DNA from: Opitutaceae bacterium
GTDB lineage: Bacteria; Verrucomicrobiota; Verrucomicrobiia; Opitutales; Opitutaceae
Reading direction: 5' to 3'
Assembly: GCA_005786775.1 (NCBI GenBank)
Contig: SYDD01000247.1
Span: forward strand, 1-8,464
DNA length: 8,464 bases
This document shows, piece after piece, positions 1 through 7,520 of the stretch; position 1 is the stretch's first letter, and each line of letters starts with the position of its first letter. The notes below the pieces were generated by a model. It saw only the letters and a program-made list of their open reading frames with translations. It made no database searches and had not been told where the DNA came from. Made by a program: the position numbers and the translations under genes.

Positions 1-461
1 GCCGACCACGTGAGCCCGTCGTCATCGCTGCGCACGTGGAAGGCGCGCTGGTACTCCACGCAATAGAGGAGATGCACCGGACCCTCGCGCGTGGCGATCG
101 CCACGGGATTGTTGACCGTCTGTTCGTCCGGCCCGCCGTGCTTCCCGCCCGGGTGTTCCGCGAGCACCGGATGGCGCGGCAGGCGCGGCCCGAGATGCGC
201 GATCTGCCGGGCCGGGGCGAAGGTGCGGCCGCCATCGGCGCTGCGCCGGAGATGAATCTCGATCTCGCCCCAGTCGGCCCCGGAAAATTTCCGCGCCTCG
301 CAGTAGGCCAGCACCGTGCCCCGGGCGGTCACGACCACCCCCGGGATCCGGTAGGAGACAAAGCCGTCCGTGTGCTCCGCGAACAAGTCGGTGCGCTCGA
401 GGAAGGGCGCGGCCGCCCGGACCACTGCCGCGGCGCCGAGCGCGAGGAACAGCAGCCGCAA
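1..461 (-). CDS. Secreted sialidase-like (BNR/Asp-box) glycosidase, N-terminal part, cut by window edge
   Basis: The minus strand encodes the first 153 residues of a sialidase-fold (six-bladed propeller) exo-glycosidase; the rest lies beyond base 1. Visible features: a short hydrophobic signal (MRLLFLALGAAAVVRA), the YRIP motif at 37-40, whose Arg38 would be the first of the sialidase arginine triad, and an E-A-R at 55-57. Asp63 (in A-D-W-G) sits where the family's acid/base Asp lies. Two Asp-boxes follow, SADGGRTF (74-81) and SDDDGLTW (145-152). In known sialidases these residues bind the sialic acid carboxylate and cleave terminal sialic acid, but many environmental homologues have unproven substrates. 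The start is uncertain: no ATG or GTG lies in frame near the signal peptide, so TTG at 461 was chosen because it directly precedes the hydrophobic stretch. Another in-frame TTG at 548 would add 29 residues. No Shine-Dalgarno is visible. It lies 113 bp behind the 189-residue gene on the same strand. Confidence 0.8.
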   Translation of the reverse strand, partial: MRLLFLALGAAAVVRAAAPFLERTDLFAEHTDGFVSYRIPGVVVTARGTVLAYCEARKFSGADWGEIEIHLRRSADGGRTFAPARQIAHLGPRLPRHPVLAEHPGGKHGGPDEQTVNNPVAIATREGPVHLLYCVEYQRAFHVRSDDDGLTWS

Positions 462-539
462 GCGGCGGGGAGGCGTGAGGCAGGTGGAGTTGATGCCCCA
501 GCGGAACCAGCCGTACCCTAAGGGAGAAGCTAGATTCGC

Positions 540-558
540 CGGTTCCAACGTCGAACCG
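540..558. repeat. Inverted repeat between the 189-residue gene and the sialidase-like gene
   Basis: Perfect 6-bp arms CGGTTC and GAACCG flank a 7-bp spacer (CAACGTC). It lies in the 113-bp gap, 17 bp beyond the stop of the 189-residue gene and about 79 bp upstream of the chosen sialidase start. No T-tract follows on the minus strand, so an intrinsic terminator is not well supported. An operator for the sialidase gene is possible. The spacer shares CCAACGT (counting one base of the left arm) with the palindrome at 4402-4423. Function is inferred only. Confidence 0.4.
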
Positions 559-574
559 CGGCGGCGGGACGGGA

Positions 575-1144
575 TTAGCGGTGGCCCCACGGGGCGGGCG
601 GCGCGGCGACCGGCTGCGTGAGGTCGAACTCGACCCGGAAGCGGCGGCCCTCGGCCTCCCGCACGAGCCGGTAGCTGAACGTCTTTCCCGGAGAAAGGAG
701 CAAGGACCAGACATTCGTCTTGGCCGCGGGGATAAGCTCCGCCGTGAACTTGTCCGCGGGGAAATCCTGCCGGGTGGCGTTGCCGGGGGTCGCGGTGTCG
801 CCGCCGTACTGGGTGACCTTGTCTTCCGCGCCGTCCTCGTGGCGGTGGTCGTGTTTGAGGCGGAGCCCGGAGGCCGTGCGGGTGAGCACCCACGTCCGCG
901 AGCGGTTGGCGCCGACGTGGAACGGGATCCGGATTTCGTCCTCCCCGCAGGCCCGCAAGTGCATCACGAGCGTCTCGCCCGCAAAGGCGGCGTCCGTCGC
1001 GCTGGTGCTCTCGACCACCTTGCCCGCGAAAGCTTGGCCGCAGAGTGCCCGGAGCGTGCGCCAGAACGCCTCCTGTTCCGGCGGAAGCGCGGCGGCGCTT
1101 AGAGCAAATGGAGGTAGCAGGACCAGAAGAAGCAGCCGGCGCAC
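575..1144 (-). CDS. Conserved-looking secreted protein of unknown function (189 aa)
   Basis: A 189-residue protein with a GTG start, chosen because it gives a compact signal peptide (MRRLLLLVLLPPFALSAAA, cleavage near residue 19); TAA stop at 575-577. No catalytic family is recognised. The mature part has two cysteines (Cys35 and Cys66), which could form a disulfide in the periplasm. Other distinct stretches are IRIPFHVG (71-78), NRSRTWVLTR (80-89), a His/Asp-rich segment LKHDHRHEDG (96-105), TQYGGDTA (111-118) and RQDFPAD (125-131). The pattern resembles secreted hypothetical proteins I recall from Proteobacteria and Verrucomicrobia, but that is memory, not a search. Dense aromatic and charged alternation suggests a small beta-rich domain. 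It lies on the same strand upstream of the sialidase-like gene and is divergent from sulfatase 1, so a link to the glycan locus is possible but unproven. No Shine-Dalgarno is seen. Confidence 0.82.
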   Translation of the reverse strand: MRRLLLLVLLPPFALSAAALPPEQEAFWRTLRALCGQAFAGKVVESTSATDAAFAGETLVMHLRACGEDEIRIPFHVGANRSRTWVLTRTASGLRLKHDHRHEDGAEDKVTQYGGDTATPGNATRQDFPADKFTAELIPAAKTNVWSLLLSPGKTFSYRLVREAEGRRFRVEFDLTQPVAAPPAPWGHR

Positions 1145-1393
1145 GGCGGTAGGCTGGCGCGTGCGGTCCGCCAGCGTCAACCGTCGGGGCGGCCAGGGAA
1201 GCCGGGGCAAGACGACCAGGCACTGACCACCCGAGAAGTTGAAGGCGAAATCCGCCGGCCGCCGCCGCCAGCAAAAATCCGCGGCAGGAACACCTTTGCA
1301 CCCGGCGCCCGCCTGAACTCTTGCCACGGCGGACCCGTTACCACGCAGTCTCGCAGGCAGGTCCTCCCTCCCAGATTCCCCAACCTGCCCGCC
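1145..1393. other. Divergent intergenic region between the 189-aa gene and sulfatase 1
   Basis: This 249-bp gap must hold the promoters for both flanking divergent genes. I see no convincing -35/-10 pair on either strand and no sigma-54 type element. The only structure noted is AAATCCGC occurring twice, at about 1248 and 1276, either side of a GCC-rich run. No small gene with a credible start was found. Confidence 0.4.
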
Positions 1394-2836
1394 ATGCCCT
1401 TCCGCTCCACCCCACTCGCCTCCTGCCTGCTCGCCTGCCTGCTCTCCGCCGCGCTGCCCGCGGCGGACGCGCGCCGCGACCCGCGGCCGAATGTGCTCTT
1501 CATCCTCCTCGACGACCTCGGCAAGGAATGGGTCTCGGCCTACGGCGCTGAGGACATCCGCACGCCCCACCTCGACGCCCTCGCCGCCGGCGGCACCCGC
1601 TTCGAGAACTTCTACGTGATGCCGCAGTGCACCCCCACCCGGCTTTCGTTCCTCACGGGGCAGTACCCGTTCCGGCACGGCTGGGTGAACCACTGGGACG
1701 TCCCGCGCTGGGGCGGCGGCGCCCACTACGACTGGAGCCGTAACCCTTCCATCGCGCGCGTCCTGCGCGACGCCGGCTACCGGACGGCGGTGGCGGGCAA
1801 GTGGCAGATCAACGACTTCCGGGTGCAACCGGACGCGATGCGCCAGCTCGGCTTCGAGGCCTACCGGATGTGGACGGGCGGCCAGGGCGAGGACCCCGCG
1901 AGTGACGAGCGCTACTGGAACCCGTACATCCACACCCCGGAGGGAAGCTCCACCTGGCGCGGGAAGTTCGGGGACGACGTGTTCACCGACTTCCTCATCG
2001 ATTTTATCCGGGCGCACCGGAACGAGCCAATGTTCCTCTACTACCCGATGTGCCTCCCGCACACGCCCTTCACCCCCACGCCCGCCGAGCCCAGCGTCGC
2101 GGGCAACCTCGAACGCCACCGGGCGATGGTGCGCTACGCGGACCACCTCGTCGGCCGTCTCGTGGCCGCCTTGGATGAGCTCGGCCTGCGCCAGGACACC
2201 CTCGTAGTTGTCACCACCGACAACGGCACGGTCGGCAACATCACCGGGACGCGGCTCGGGCGGAAGGTGAAGGGCGGCAAGTCCAACACGACCGAGTCCG
2301 GCATCTGCGTGCCACTCATCGTCAACGGTCCCGGCCGGGTGGCCGCGGGCAAGACCAGCTCGGCGCTGCTCACCATCGCGGACTTGCTGCCAACCTTCGC
2401 GGAGCTCGCGGGAACGCGGCCCCAGCCGGGTTACACCTACGACGGCCGCGCGTCCGTCGCCGCGCTCCTGGGCCGCGAGGATCGCTCGCCCCACTCCTGG
2501 ATCCTCGCGATGGGCGGGAAAAACGACGCGCGGCTCACCCGCGACGGCGTCCAGAACGCCTACGTCTTCCGCGACCGGGTGATCCGCGACGAACGCTTCA
2601 AGCTGCACGTGGACACCCGGCGCCAGGCAACGGCGCTGTACGACCTCATCGCGGATCCCGCGGAGGAGAATAACCTCATCACCAGCCCGGACCCGGCCGC
2701 GGTGGCGGCGCGGACACGGCTGAGCGCCCCCCTTGCCGGTTTCCCCGCGCGCGACCAGGACCCGATCTACACCCCGCTGACACCCCAGCCGTGGGATGTG
2801 AAGATCACGGCTGAAAGCCAAGTGTGGAAGAAGTGA
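1394..2836 (+). CDS. Secreted S1-family sulfatase 1 (CTPTR active site)
   Basis: A 480-residue type I (formylglycine) sulfatase that hydrolyses sulfate esters, here probably on a carbohydrate. A signal peptide spans about residues 1-26 (cleavage near A-D-A). Metal ligands Asp40-Asp41 lie in NVLFILLDD. The sulfatase signature is C79-T-P-T-R83, where Cys79 would be converted to formylglycine by a maturase not present in this window. LTGQYPFRHG (87-96) follows. Further sites are Lys136 in GKWQ, His223 in CLPHTP, the second metal pair Asp276-Asn277 (TTDNG) and Lys296 (GGKSN), with a C-terminal LYDLIADPAEENNL segment typical of the family. Length is normal. Most S1 sulfatases have GKWH where this one has GKWQ. 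The ATG at 1394 directly precedes the signal peptide; the leader is pyrimidine-rich without a Shine-Dalgarno. The substrate cannot be told: arylsulfatase-like naming would be generic. It converges on sulfatase 2 with a 24-bp gap. Confidence 0.95.
   Translation: MPFRSTPLASCLLACLLSAALPAADARRDPRPNVLFILLDDLGKEWVSAYGAEDIRTPHLDALAAGGTRFENFYVMPQCTPTRLSFLTGQYPFRHGWVNHWDVPRWGGGAHYDWSRNPSIARVLRDAGYRTAVAGKWQINDFRVQPDAMRQLGFEAYRMWTGGQGEDPASDERYWNPYIHTPEGSSTWRGKFGDDVFTDFLIDFIRAHRNEPMFLYYPMCLPHTPFTPTPAEPSVAGNLERHRAMVRYADHLVGRLVAALDELGLRQDTLVVVTTDNGTVGNITGTRLGRKVKGGKSNTTESGICVPLIVNGPGRVAAGKTSSALLTIADLLPTFAELAGTRPQPGYTYDGRASVAALLGREDRSPHSWILAMGGKNDARLTRDGVQNAYVFRDRVIRDERFKLHVDTRRQATALYDLIADPAEENNLITSPDPAAVAARTRLSAPLAGFPARDQDPIYTPLTPQPWDVKITAESQVWKK
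1422..1445 (+). repeat. 12-bp imperfect tandem repeat inside the sulfatase 1 signal peptide
   Basis: CCTGCCTGCTCG is followed immediately by CCTGCCTGCTCT (11 of 12 bases identical). It encodes the repeated Cys-Leu-Leu of the signal peptide's hydrophobic core (CLLACLLS, residues 11-18). It is probably a small duplication tolerated by the signal sequence; no regulatory role is implied. Confidence 0.6.
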
Positions 2837-2860
2837 GTCCGCCCCCCGGGGAAGCCGCGT

Positions 2861-4315
2861 TCAGCGCTTGCGCTTCTCCTTGGCGGGCGCAGGCGCACCG
2901 CTGACCAACGGGTCGCCCAGCGCGGACTGCAGGCGCCGCAGCCGTCCCTCGAGGTCCGCCCGCCGCGGTGCGTGCGCCGGATCCCCCGCAACGTCCGCGC
3001 GCTCCTCGGGATCGTTTTTGAGGTCGTAAAGGCGCGTCGCGCCCACGGCCGGATACTGGATCAGCTTCCAGCCCTCGTGGACCACGCTCCGCTGGAGGCG
3101 GAGGTAAGCGCCATAGATCTCCGGGTAGGGCGCCGGGCCGTCCGCGCCCCGCAGGAGCGACACCAAGCTGCGGAAGTGGACGTGCGCCGGTCGCGCCACG
3201 CCGGCTAGCTCCAGCGCCGTGGGCATCATATCCTGGAGATAGATCGGTACGGCGAGCCGCCGCCCGGCGGGCACGCCCGGCCCCACCGCGACAAACGGGA
3301 CCCGCACGCTGTGGTCGTAGAGGTTCTGCTTCCCGAAGAGCCCGTGCTGCCCGACGGCGAGACCGTGGTCCGAGGAAAGGAAGATCCAGGTGTCGGCCGC
3401 CTTGCCGGAGGCGTCCAACGCCGCGAGCACCCGGCCGATGTGGGTGTCGAGGTGCGAGACGATCGCGTAGTACTCGCCCCGCTGCACCCGCACGGATTCC
3501 TCCGTGCGCGGGAACGGCGCGAGTTTCTCGTCCCGCAGGCCCTTGCCCGCGCCGATCGCCTCCTTGTGCGGGTACTCGGGGAGAAAGTTGCGTGGCACCG
3601 GGACGCGCGCCGCCGGGTAACGGTCCACATAGGCCTGCGGCGACTGCCGCGGGTCGTGGGGCGCGTTGAAGGCGACGTACATGAAGAACGGCTCCGCCCG
3701 CCCTCCCGCCTCGCGCAGGTAGTCGACGGCGTCGTCCGCGGTGACCTCGGTCCAGTGCTTCCCCCCGGTCCAGAACCCGCCGAACTTCGGATCGGAAGGA
3801 CTCCACGGATCCGGCTTTCCCGGCAAGGGGCGGTTGTAACCCTCGGGCACATCGCGCGGCATCCCGGGCCGAACGTGGCGGACGACATCGAAGACCTGCG
3901 CGGCATCCGTCTGCACGTGCCATTTCCCGGTGAAGTAGGCCCGGTAGCCCGCCGCCCGCATCAGCTGCGGCCAGAGCCGGCCCGCCGCGCGCTCCTCGTC
4001 GGTGCGGGCGTAGACGCGCTCGGTGTCCCAAAGGCTGCGGCCCGTCATCAGCATCGTGCGGCTCGCGACGCAGACCGCCGGGGAGAAGGAGCCCATATTG
4101 TAGGCGTGGGTGAAGGTGGTGCCCCGGGCGACCAGCCGATCGAGGTGCGGCGTGTCGATGTCGAGGGAGCCCAGGGAGCGGATCGTGTCGAAGGCCTGAT
4201 CGTCGGTGAACAGGACGAGGATGTTGGGACGCGGGGACGACGCGGCGGCGAGCCCCGGGACAAGGGCGGACAGGGCGAGGAGACCGGCGAGGAACAAACG
4301 GGCCAGGAGGGACAT
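2861..4315 (-). CDS. Secreted S1-family sulfatase 2 (CVASR active site)
   Basis: A 484-residue formylglycine sulfatase from a different branch than sulfatase 1. Signal peptide about 1-25 (MSLLARLFLAGLLALSALVPGLAAA). Metal ligands Asp38-Asp39 lie in NILVLFTDDQ, and the active site is C82-V-A-S-R86, with Ala in place of the commoner Pro. The family rule C/S-x-P/A-x-R permits this. GKWH is intact (130-133), His220 sits in NAPHDP, the second metal pair is Asp316-His317 (SSDHG) and the catalytic Lys is K329 (FGKQN). The C-terminus ends in a very basic KEKRKR tail. An upstream in-frame ATG at 4411 would add 32 residues (MAPRC...) ahead of the signal peptide and lies inside the palindrome, so the ATG at 4315 is preferred. 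It is divergent from the TonB receptor gene, suggesting shared control. Substrate unknown; a carbohydrate sulfate is likely from context. Confidence 0.94.
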   Translation of the reverse strand: MSLLARLFLAGLLALSALVPGLAAASSPRPNILVLFTDDQAFDTIRSLGSLDIDTPHLDRLVARGTTFTHAYNMGSFSPAVCVASRTMLMTGRSLWDTERVYARTDEERAAGRLWPQLMRAAGYRAYFTGKWHVQTDAAQVFDVVRHVRPGMPRDVPEGYNRPLPGKPDPWSPSDPKFGGFWTGGKHWTEVTADDAVDYLREAGGRAEPFFMYVAFNAPHDPRQSPQAYVDRYPAARVPVPRNFLPEYPHKEAIGAGKGLRDEKLAPFPRTEESVRVQRGEYYAIVSHLDTHIGRVLAALDASGKAADTWIFLSSDHGLAVGQHGLFGKQNLYDHSVRVPFVAVGPGVPAGRRLAVPIYLQDMMPTALELAGVARPAHVHFRSLVSLLRGADGPAPYPEIYGAYLRLQRSVVHEGWKLIQYPAVGATRLYDLKNDPEERADVAGDPAHAPRRADLEGRLRRLQSALGDPLVSGAPAPAKEKRKR

Positions 4316-4556
4316 TGGGGTGAACGGGGGCGACCGTGCGAAAACTTGGGCCGCCGCCGGCGGGAGGCAATCCGTGGCGCAAGCCAACCTCAAAAAACAG
4401 CGGGGCGCCAACGTTGCGGCCCCGCCCGCTCATCGCGAACGCGCGCGCCGCGCTTTTCGGGTCCCGGTGCCCGTACCTCACGCAGCCGCCGGTTGCGTTC
4501 CCGCCGAAGTCCTGTTCAGGCTTCCCGCGGCCGTCCGGAAAGCGGCTCAATCCCCG
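4316..4556. other. Divergent intergenic region between sulfatase 2 and the TonB receptor
   Basis: A 241-bp gap between two divergent coding starts, so it should contain promoters in both directions. It is GC-rich apart from CAAAAAACAG at 4391-4400. No clean -35/-10 pair could be assigned. Its clearest structure is the palindrome at 4402-4423. An open frame runs plus-strand through much of this gap into the receptor gene, but its residues look like non-coding translation and precede the receptor's signal peptide. Confidence 0.5.
4402..4423. promoter_or_regulatory. 22-bp imperfect palindrome, candidate operator
   Basis: Arms GGGGC (4402-4406) and GCCCC (4419-4423) surround a perfect 8-bp core CAACGTTG (4409-4416); overall 18 of 22 positions are self-complementary. 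The centre lies on a CG step, as in operators of LacI/GalR-family repressors such as PurR, which often control sugar loci. It sits 87 bp upstream of the sulfatase 2 start and 133 bp upstream of the receptor start, suited to controlling both. An A-run (CAAAAAACAG) adjoins it. The regulator itself is not in the window; the operator role is inferred. Confidence 0.45.
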
Positions 4557-7520
4557 ATGCCCCACCCCACCCTCCCGGCGCGGCCCGTGTCGCGCGGTCT
4601 CATCCTGCTCATCCTCTGCGCCTGGGCCTACGCGCCCGCCGCTCCGGCGCCCGCCCCCGGCACCGTCAGCGGCGTCGTCAGCAACGCGGCCACCGGCAAC
4701 CTGCTGCCTGGAGCGAGCGTGCGCCTGCCCGCGCTGGGACTCTCCGCGCGCGCCGACGACACCGGCCGGTACGTCCTGCAAGAGGTTGCCGCCGGCGAGC
4801 ACGAGCTCGTCGCCACCTACGCCGGCCTCGAGCCGTTGGCCGCCCGCGTGACCGTGACGGCCGGCGGCGCGGCCCGGCGCGACTTCGAGCTCACCAGCGG
4901 CGTGTACCGCCTCGGGGCCTTCACCGTCAGCGGCCAGCGCGAGGGCGCCGCCGCGGCGATCACCCAGCAGCGCAACGCCGACAACGTGAAGAACATCGTC
5001 GCGATGGACTCCTACGGTGACCTGCCGAACCTCAGCGCCGGCGAGGTCGCGGCGCTCCTGCCGGGCATCTCCGTGACCCTCGCCGACGACGGTCCGATCA
5101 GCGGGATCATGGTGCGCGGGATGTCCGCCTCGCTCAACCGCGTGACGGTCGACGGCGGGATGATCGCGGGCGGGGGCCGGGACCGCTCCTTCGCGCCGGA
5201 GCGGTACAGTGGCGCGATGTTCGACCAGCTGGAGCTGACCAAGGGCCAGACCCCCGACCGCGGCGCCGATTCCCTCGGCGGCAGCATCGACCTCAAGAGC
5301 CGCTCGCCCCTGACGATGCGGGAGCGGCGGCGCGTCAACTACACGGTCGCCGCGCGCTGGGCGCCGCCCTTCACCGAGCAGGTGTTCTTCCGCGAGCAGG
5401 CGCGCATCCACCCGCTGTTCAACGTCGGCTATCAGGAGGTGTTCGGCGTGGCGGGAGGCGACCGCAACCTCGGGCTCTCGCTCCAGGCATTCTACAGCGA
5501 GAACGTCAACGGCCTCTACGCCACCAACCGCGACTTCGAGAACACCCTTAACCAGCCCGCCTACGTGTGGAGCTATCAGACCTCGGAAAAGATCAACAAC
5601 CGCAAGCAGGGCAGCCTGAAGGCGATCACCGACTACCGGCTCACCCCGTCCACCCGGCTGCGCCTCTCCGCCAGTTACGTCGACTCCGAGGAGCCGACGG
5701 TACGCAACTTCATCACCACCGCGGTGACCACGCAGCAGGTCGGCACCACCGGCACCGCGGGCATCCTGCCCGGCTACACCAACCGCATCACCCGCGTCCG
5801 CGCGGCGCCCGGCTCGCAGCTCACCTCCGACGCCCGGGTTTTCAGCGTGTTCGACCGTACCGGCGAGGTCTCCGTCGGCGCGGAGCACGAGCTCGACCGC
5901 CTGCAGATCGACTATCGCGCCGGCTACAGCTGGCAGGAACGCAACATCGCCAACGGCAAGTCCGGCGCGCAGCTGCAGAACCGCGTCAGCGCGATCGGCT
6001 GGGTGCTCGACCGCACCGCCTCCGACCTGTACCCGCGCTTCATCCAGACGGAGGGCGCCGACCTCACGCAGCCCGCCAGCTACCGCCCGATCGCCAACGG
6101 GCTCCAGACCCGCGACAACGACACCAATGAGCAGGTCCGGGACCTGCGCCTCAACGTGCGGCGGCGCCTCCCGTTCGAGGCACCGGTGTACCTCAAGACC
6201 GGCGGCCTCTGGCGGCGCAACGAGATCCAGGACGAGACCCGCAACCGCCGCTGGAGCTACCTCGGCACCAGCGCGCTGCCACCCGATCCCTCCCTGGTCT
6301 TCTGGGACGCGACGCGGATGAACCGGCCAGTCCCGCAGTGGGAACCCGCGATGTTCGTGCGGGCACGGCAACTGGTCTCGCCGGAGCTGTGGCGCGAGGA
6401 CGTCTACTTCCGCGAGCAGGGCCGCTTCACCGGGCGCTCGGGCGTGGGCGAGACGGTCACCGCGGGCTACCTGATGGGCGAGGGCCGCCTCGCGACCTCC
6501 GGACCATTCGCGGGGACGAGCTTCATCACCGGCGTCCGCACGGAGCGCACCGAGACGGCCGGCTGGGGCTGGGTGCGGGCGCGGCTCCCCAGCACCGCCG
6601 CGCAGCAACTCGCCGACCCCGTCGGCGCCGCCCAGCGCGACTACGCGGCCAACCGCCGCGAGACGGGCTCCGCTTACACCAAGTCGTTCCCGAGTGTCCA
6701 CCTCGCCCAAAACCTCGGCACCGGCTTCAAGGCGCGCCTCAGCTGGTCCACCAGCTTCGGCCGGCCCGCGATGAGCAACTTCGCGCCCAACGAGACCCCC
6801 AACGAGAACAACCAGACCCTCACGATCAACAACCCCGGCCTGCTCCCCCAGCGCGCCGCGAACTGGGACGCGACCCTGGACTACTACTTCAAGCCGGTGG
6901 GCAACCTCTCGGTGGGCTGGTTCCACAAGACGATCCGCGACTTCATCATCACGGGCCTGCAGACGGGGACCGTCGCGCGCGACCCGAACAACGGATTCGG
7001 GGGCGAGTACCAGGGCTTCACAATCCTCACCAGCGCGAACGGCGGCACGGCCACCGTGCAGGGCTGGGAGTTCTCCTTCCAGCAGCAGTTCACCGGCCTG
7101 CCCGGCCCGCTGCGCGGGCTGGGTCTTGTCGTCAACGCGACGCTCCTCGAGACCGAGGGCGACTTCGGGGGCGCCACGGTCCGCCGCACCGGCGAGGTCG
7201 CCGGCTTCATCCCGCGCACCGGCAATTTTATTCTCTCGTGGCGGCAAGGCCGCTTCAATGCGCGCCTGCGGGTGAACTACCACGGGGACTACATCACCAC
7301 CTACAACGCGGTCAGCGCCGCGCGCAGCCTGTACGTGCGGAGCCGGACTATCGTCAGCCCGAGCGTAGGCTGGGAAGTGCGCCCCGGCCTGTCCTTCACC
7401 TGCGACGTGGCCAACGCGACCAACGCGCACCAGATCCAGTACCGCGGCGTCCGCGACCAGATGGCGCTCGACCGCAACAGCGGCACCGCGGTCACGTTCA
7501 GCCTGACCGGCCGGCTCTGA
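4557..7520 (+). CDS. TonB-dependent outer-membrane receptor with carboxypeptidase-regulatory-like domain
   Basis: A 987-residue outer-membrane transporter that would import a ligand, here probably an oligosaccharide, using TonB/ExbBD energy. Order of parts: signal peptide (hydrophobic LILLILCAWAYA, 15-26); a carboxypeptidase-regulatory-like Ig-type domain about 35-113 (GTVSGVVSNAATGNLLPGASV, then DDTGRYVLQEVAAGEHEL); a TonB-box-like YRLGAFTVSG (117-126); the plug about 135-250 (LPNLSAGEVAALLPGISV, IMVRGM at 184-189, VTVDG at 196-200, LGGSIDLKSRSPL from 240); then a 22-strand-type barrel to the end, which finishes FSLTGRL rather than in an aromatic residue. The open frame extends upstream to 4206, but the ATG at 4557 is chosen because the signal peptide follows it. 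No SusD-like lipoprotein gene follows, unlike Bacteroidetes SusC systems. The Tat oxidoreductase gene starts 47 bp downstream. The substrate is not readable from sequence. Confidence 0.95.
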   Translation: MPHPTLPARPVSRGLILLILCAWAYAPAAPAPAPGTVSGVVSNAATGNLLPGASVRLPALGLSARADDTGRYVLQEVAAGEHELVATYAGLEPLAARVTVTAGGAARRDFELTSGVYRLGAFTVSGQREGAAAAITQQRNADNVKNIVAMDSYGDLPNLSAGEVAALLPGISVTLADDGPISGIMVRGMSASLNRVTVDGGMIAGGGRDRSFAPERYSGAMFDQLELTKGQTPDRGADSLGGSIDLKSRSPLTMRERRRVNYTVAARWAPPFTEQVFFREQARIHPLFNVGYQEVFGVAGGDRNLGLSLQAFYSENVNGLYATNRDFENTLNQPAYVWSYQTSEKINNRKQGSLKAITDYRLTPSTRLRLSASYVDSEEPTVRNFITTAVTTQQVGTTGTAGILPGYTNRITRVRAAPGSQLTSDARVFSVFDRTGEVSVGAEHELDRLQIDYRAGYSWQERNIANGKSGAQLQNRVSAIGWVLDRTASDLYPRFIQTEGADLTQPASYRPIANGLQTRDNDTNEQVRDLRLNVRRRLPFEAPVYLKTGGLWRRNEIQDETRNRRWSYLGTSALPPDPSLVFWDATRMNRPVPQWEPAMFVRARQLVSPELWREDVYFREQGRFTGRSGVGETVTAGYLMGEGRLATSGPFAGTSFITGVRTERTETAGWGWVRARLPSTAAQQLADPVGAAQRDYAANRRETGSAYTKSFPSVHLAQNLGTGFKARLSWSTSFGRPAMSNFAPNETPNENNQTLTINNPGLLPQRAANWDATLDYYFKPVGNLSVGWFHKTIRDFIITGLQTGTVARDPNNGFGGEYQGFTILTSANGGTATVQGWEFSFQQQFTGLPGPLRGLGLVVNATLLETEGDFGGATVRRTGEVAGFIPRTGNFILSWRQGRFNARLRVNYHGDYITTYNAVSAARSLYVRSRTIVSPSVGWEVRPGLSFTCDVANATNAHQIQYRGVRDQMALDRNSGTAVTFSLTGRL

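Noticed and set aside
22..714. A 230-residue minus-strand ATG frame overlapping the sialidase-like gene
   Set aside because: It is in a different frame from the sialidase-like protein, has no motifs, and overlaps the end of the 189-residue gene. The frame with the YRIP motif and Asp-boxes is the real one.
1321..1342. TTGCCA ... GTTACC as a sigma-70 promoter for sulfatase 1
   Set aside because: The spacing is about 10 bp instead of about 17, and the -10 match is poor.
1404..1438. Possible lipobox (LASC or LLAC) in sulfatase 1
   Set aside because: The first Cys is at residue 11 with no preceding hydrophobic stretch, and the second has a poor lipobox; signal peptidase I cleavage near residue 26 fits better.
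575..2821. A 748-residue minus-strand frame ending in the 189-residue protein
   Set aside because: Only its last 189 residues look like a real protein with a signal peptide; the rest is antisense to sulfatase 1 and non-coding gap. The GTG at 1144 is the credible start.
2844..2851. CCCCGGGG palindrome between the convergent sulfatase stops, as a bidirectional terminator
   Set aside because: Only 8 bp with no loop and no T-tract on either side; it could not form a useful terminator hairpin.
3311..5020. A 569-residue plus-strand frame spanning sulfatase 2 and the start of the receptor
   Set aside because: It is antisense to sulfatase 2, then out of frame with the receptor; the arginine-rich, motif-free translation is typical of a shadow frame.
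2805..7430. A 4.6-kb open frame on the minus strand, antisense to the TonB receptor and overlapping sulfatase 2
   Set aside because: Its translation is low-complexity (rich in Arg, Ala, Gly, Val) with no domain, while the opposite strand and another frame encode clear families. High third-position GC removes stop codons from antisense frames.
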